A stretch of DNA of 7,850 bases. Origin: an uncultured Flavobacterium sp. (GTDB lineage Bacteria; Bacteroidota; Bacteroidia; Flavobacteriales; Flavobacteriaceae). Shown piece after piece: positions 4,754 to 7,850 of this stretch. Below the pieces are notes generated by a model. It was not told where the DNA came from. It was given only the letters and a program-made list of their open reading frames with translations, and ran no database searches. The number at the start of each line of letters is the position of its first letter. Within the stretch, counting starts at the first letter, position 1. The position numbers and the translations under genes are program-made. The DNA lies in NCBI RefSeq assembly GCF_946481155.1, contig NZ_CAMLMK010000120.1:1-7850 (forward strand). Direction: 5' to 3'.

Positions 4754-7732
4754 ATGAAGAAAAACTATCTCTTTGCGTTATCTTTTTCATTAGCTGTGGT
4801 TGCGGGAGCGCAGGCACAGGACAATCAGAAGATTTCTGAAGAAACAGCGTACCAAAAAATGCTTACTCTGGCTAACCCAACTACGAAAGAGTATGCTATT
4901 GCGCAATTCGGAAAATTGTATAAGCTTGATAAGAGCTATTCGTATCAAACCATCAGAACCACCTCGGATGTGACAGGAATGAGCCACGAAAGAATCCAAC
5001 AATATTACAAAGGCATTAAAATCGAATTTGGAACTGTAATTACACACTCCCGTGATGGAAAAGTAGTTTCGGTAAACGGAGAATTGTATAATGCTTCAAG
5101 TACTAATCTAAAAGCAGTTCTTTCGCCTGCAGCTGGTTTGCAAAAAGCCATCGCCATAACAGGCGCAACTAAATATGTATGGGATGATCTTGAGCAGGCT
5201 GCTGCAATGGAGTATACAAAACCAACAGGTGAACTTGTATTATTTCCAATTGTAAAAACAGGAGTTGTGAGATTGGCTTACAAATACGACGTTTATGCAA
5301 TGGAGCCAATTTCACGTGAAGAAGTATTTGTTGATGCAATTACCGGTGACATCTTATTCAGAAACCCAATCATTAAGCATGCGCACGGTTTAATTTCAAA
5401 TAAACAGGCAGAACAATATTCAAAAGAGGTAGAAGCAATTACGGTTGGCAGCAAATCAATGTTTGTGTCCGCATCTGCAGATACGCGATACAGCGGAAAC
5501 AGAACGATTGAGACGAGCTTCAATGCAGGCTTGAGCAAGTACGTTCTTGAAGACGTAACAAGAGGAAATGGGGTAGTAACATACAACAGTGCCAGAACCA
5601 ATACTATGCCTTCAACACACTTCCAGGATACAGATAATAACTGGACTTCGGCAGAACACAATAATGCAAACAAAGACAATGCAGCTTTGGATGCACACTG
5701 GGGTGCAATTAAAACATATGATTTCTGGAAAAATACATTCAACAGAAACAGTTTCGACGATAACAATGGTCAGATTAAGAGTTATGTGCATTATGATGAT
5801 GTACCGGGTGGTGCAGGATGGTCAAACGCACAATGGACAGGAAGTGTGATGCGTTACGGAGATGGAAGTACAAATCCATTAACGAGTGTTGATGTTATCG
5901 GTCATGAGATCGGACATGGCGTTTGTCAATATACAGCAAACCTTGCTTATCAAAACCAATCAGGTGCAATGAACGAAGGTTTCTCCGATATTTGGGGCGC
6001 TTGTATTGAGCAATATGCAAAATTCGGAAACCTTAACGCAGGGCAGGATACTGCTTCTCCGGGAACTTTAGGGGTTTGGAAAATTGGAGAGGAATTGTTT
6101 GCAAGTCCGTTACGTTCTATGAGCTACCCTAACTCAAGAAGTAATCCGGATACTTATAAAGGTACTTATTACACCACTACAGCAGATGACGGAAACTGTA
6201 CCCCATCACAAGCAAACGATAATTGCGGTGTTCACAACAACAGTGGTGTTTTGAATCACTGGTTCTATATTTTAACTGCAGGCAAGGCAGGTACAAACAA
6301 CGCACCGGTTGCTGTAAGAGATACTTATAACGTAACAGGAATCGGGATGACAAAATCATCTCAGATTGCTTATTATACTGAAAGAGATTATTTAACACCA
6401 AACGCTACATTTGTAGACGCACGTAATGGCTCTCTTGCTGTTGCCACATCATTATATTGCTCAAGCAGTCCTGAGGTTATTGCCGTAACCGATGCGTGGA
6501 TGGCTGTTAACGTTGGTAATGCTTATACAGGACAAACAAATGATGTCGCGCTTAAAACAATTACAGGAGCTTCGGCTGTTGCTTGCGGTGCGCCATATTC
6601 TGCATCAATTGTATTTGAAAATGCTGGTTCAGCGGCAATCACTTCTGTAACTATATCTTACAATATCGATGGCGGAGCTAACACAAACAATACATGGACA
6701 GGAACATTGGCGAATTGTTCAACAATTAATTATCCAATTGCTGTGAGTGGTTTAACACGCGGAACTCATACATTAAATGTTACAACCACAATTACAAGTG
6801 ACGGAAACGCTGCCAATAATACAAAATCAGTAATCTTAACGGTTAATGATAGTGGCGTGGTAAACGTTACTAACACTTTCAATGCCGCAACAGATGCATT
6901 AGTTACAGTTGACGAATCCGGAAATACAAGTACGATTTGGGAAAGAGGAACTTCAACTAAAACATTATTAAGCAATACAGTGGCAGGTTCTCAGGTTTAT
7001 GCTACAAAATTAGCCGGAAATTATCTTGACAATACTACTTCGTATTTAGTGTCACAATGTTATAATTTAAGCAATTTGTCGAATCCTACAGTAAGCTTTG
7101 ATATGGCTTTTGACTTAGAGTCTAACTGGGATATCCTTTATTTTGAATATTCTACAAATGGAGGAACTTCATGGGATGTTTTAGGTACGGCTGCAGATGC
7201 AAACTGGTTCAACAGCAGCAGAATGCCTGACGGAACGGATTGTTTCAACTGTATCGGTAAACAATGGACCGGAGATTATGCTACTGCTCCAACGGGAGGT
7301 AACGGTATGAACGGAAACAAACGTAATTACTCGCACACTTTAGCGCAATTTGGTGCAGGTGGTGCTACACCGGCTTCAAACATCATGTTCCGATTTAAAT
7401 TTGTTTCTGACGAAGCTGTAACACAGGAAGGTGCTATCATTGATAATTTCTTAATTCAGGGTACGCTTTCTGCTGCTGAGAATAATTTTGAGACTTTCAA
7501 CGTATGGCCAAACCCTTCTAAAGGAAATATTACAATCCAGCTGACAACATCAGACAAAGTAAATGTTACTTTATTTGATATCAGAGGAAGAAACGTATAC
7601 AACAAAGTATTCAATTCTACCGGAACATTATTTAATGAAGAAATCCACTTCAATGCATTGGAGAAAGGGGTTTACCTATTAAATGTTGAGTCAGAAGGTA
7701 AAAAAGCAACGAAAAAGTTAATCATCAACTAA
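4754..7732 (+). CDS. Secreted M4 (thermolysin-type) zinc metalloprotease with CARDB-like, jelly-roll and T9SS type A sorting domains
   Basis: This 992-aa endopeptidase is built for export. Residues 1-22 are a signal peptide ending AGAQAQ. A propeptide follows with an FTP-type inhibitor domain (about 60-112) and a PepSY-like part (about 125-205). The M4 catalytic domain spans about 241-588. Its zinc site is His384-Glu385 and His388 in HEIGH, with Glu408 in MNEGFSDIWG as third ligand; Asp489 and His494 in DNCGVHNNSG match thermolysin Asp226 and His231. Cys482 and Cys491 may form a disulfide. A CARDB-like domain covers about 597-699 and a MAM/jelly-roll-like domain about 700-908, with a CFNC pair at 830-833. 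The T9SS type A domain (about 911-992) begins near WPNPSKG (918-924) and ends KKLIIN. It should cross the outer membrane through the type IX system and be released or surface-attached. Signal peptide and position support the ATG at 4754. It appears to be transcribed alone. The catalytic site is intact; the substrate is unknown. Confidence 0.96.
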   Translation: MKKNYLFALSFSLAVVAGAQAQDNQKISEETAYQKMLTLANPTTKEYAIAQFGKLYKLDKSYSYQTIRTTSDVTGMSHERIQQYYKGIKIEFGTVITHSRDGKVVSVNGELYNASSTNLKAVLSPAAGLQKAIAITGATKYVWDDLEQAAAMEYTKPTGELVLFPIVKTGVVRLAYKYDVYAMEPISREEVFVDAITGDILFRNPIIKHAHGLISNKQAEQYSKEVEAITVGSKSMFVSASADTRYSGNRTIETSFNAGLSKYVLEDVTRGNGVVTYNSARTNTMPSTHFQDTDNNWTSAEHNNANKDNAALDAHWGAIKTYDFWKNTFNRNSFDDNNGQIKSYVHYDDVPGGAGWSNAQWTGSVMRYGDGSTNPLTSVDVIGHEIGHGVCQYTANLAYQNQSGAMNEGFSDIWGACIEQYAKFGNLNAGQDTASPGTLGVWKIGEELFASPLRSMSYPNSRSNPDTYKGTYYTTTADDGNCTPSQANDNCGVHNNSGVLNHWFYILTAGKAGTNNAPVAVRDTYNVTGIGMTKSSQIAYYTERDYLTPNATFVDARNGSLAVATSLYCSSSPEVIAVTDAWMAVNVGNAYTGQTNDVALKTITGASAVACGAPYSASIVFENAGSAAITSVTISYNIDGGANTNNTWTGTLANCSTINYPIAVSGLTRGTHTLNVTTTITSDGNAANNTKSVILTVNDSGVVNVTNTFNAATDALVTVDESGNTSTIWERGTSTKTLLSNTVAGSQVYATKLAGNYLDNTTSYLVSQCYNLSNLSNPTVSFDMAFDLESNWDILYFEYSTNGGTSWDVLGTAADANWFNSSRMPDGTDCFNCIGKQWTGDYATAPTGGNGMNGNKRNYSHTLAQFGAGGATPASNIMFRFKFVSDEAVTQEGAIIDNFLIQGTLSAAENNFETFNVWPNPSKGNITIQLTTSDKVNVTLFDIRGRNVYNKVFNSTGTLFNEEIHFNALEKGVYLLNVESEGKKATKKLIIN

Positions 7733-7750
7733 TCGTTAACTAGAATAAGC

Positions 7751-7786
7751 AAAGCGGATAAGAAGAAATTTTTATCCGCTTTTTTT
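7751..7786 (+). terminator. Rho-independent terminator after the metalloprotease gene
   Basis: AAAGCGGATAA (7751-7761) pairs perfectly with TTATCCGCTTT (7772-7782), an 11-bp stem with a 10-nt loop, followed by a run of seven T's (7780-7786). It starts 18 nt after the protease stop codon. In the opposite direction the tail is only a short T-run, so it is stronger for plus-strand transcripts. Confidence 0.92.
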
Positions 7787-7802
7787 ATTCAGTTTATTGA
7801 AA

Positions 7803-7850
7803 TCAAATCTTTAATTTTTTGTTAATTGCGTTTATCAAAGCGATAGATTG
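7803..7850 (-). CDS. Possible 3' end of a convergent gene (partial, unidentified)
   Basis: On the minus strand, the frame starting at the window edge reads QSIALINAINKKLKI followed by a TGA at 7805-7803. The amphipathic, lysine-rich tail looks like an ordinary protein C-terminus, and its end close to the protease terminator suits a convergent gene pair. Only 15 residues are available, the two other minus-strand frames close within the same stretch, and there is no family signal. It may be chance. Confidence 0.3.
   Translation of the reverse strand, partial: QSIALINAINKKLKI

Noticed and set aside
5293..5766. 157-codon minus-strand open frame inside the protease gene
   Set aside because: It is fully antisense to the propeptide and M4 region, whose coding frame is certain. 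It shows no family motifs and is explained by codon bias of the real gene.
5589..5849. 86-codon plus-strand open frame in another frame of the protease gene
   Set aside because: It starts and ends inside the protease catalytic domain and is Met/Thr-rich out-of-frame translation of that gene.
1..7850. A novel defence, mobile or CRISPR system
   Set aside because: No transposase, integrase, repeat array, toxin-antitoxin pair or nuclease is encoded. Every long reading frame is assigned to a known housekeeping, redox or protease family.

Overview
The window looks like a chromosomal segment of a Flavobacterium-like member of the Bacteroidota. The evidence is an AT-rich sequence, start codons without a consistent Shine-Dalgarno sequence, promoter elements of the TTG / TAnnTTTG type used by this phylum, and a secreted protease ending in a type IX secretion (T9SS type A) sorting domain. 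I see no mobile element, CRISPR array, tRNA or rRNA. The organism is inferred, not proven.

Left part (1-2780): a methionine-synthesis unit. A TAnnTTTG promoter element is followed by a well-formed cobalamin (B12) riboswitch, an AT-rich leader of about 160 nt that can fold in alternative ways, and a full-length metE (cobalamin-independent methionine synthase, 776 aa). B12 would be expected to switch off this B12-free enzyme, presumably because a B12-dependent MetH elsewhere takes over. A hairpin terminator with U-rich tails in both directions separates metE from the next, convergent operon.

Middle part (2795-4540, minus strand): a tight three-gene operon read right to left: a MarR-family regulator, an NfsB-like FMN nitroreductase/NAD(P)H oxidoreductase (4 bp gap), and a secreted YceI-family lipid-binding protein (20 bp gap). 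Its promoter carries two dyad symmetries, one on each core element. This suggests autorepression by the MarR protein with release by a redox-active or electrophilic compound such as a quinone. The inducer is a guess.

Right part (4541-7790, plus strand): a divergent intergenic region with a helically phased short repeat, then a 992-aa secreted thermolysin-type (M4) metalloprotease. It has a signal peptide, a propeptide, a complete zinc and catalytic site, a CARDB-like domain, a jelly-roll/MAM-like domain and a T9SS sorting domain, and it ends in a strong terminator. The last 48 bases may be the 3' end of a convergent gene.

The genes are mostly familiar families. The least ordinary signals are regulatory: the predicted metE expression platform beyond the B12 aptamer, the paired dyads on the marR promoter, and the phased repeat before the protease.
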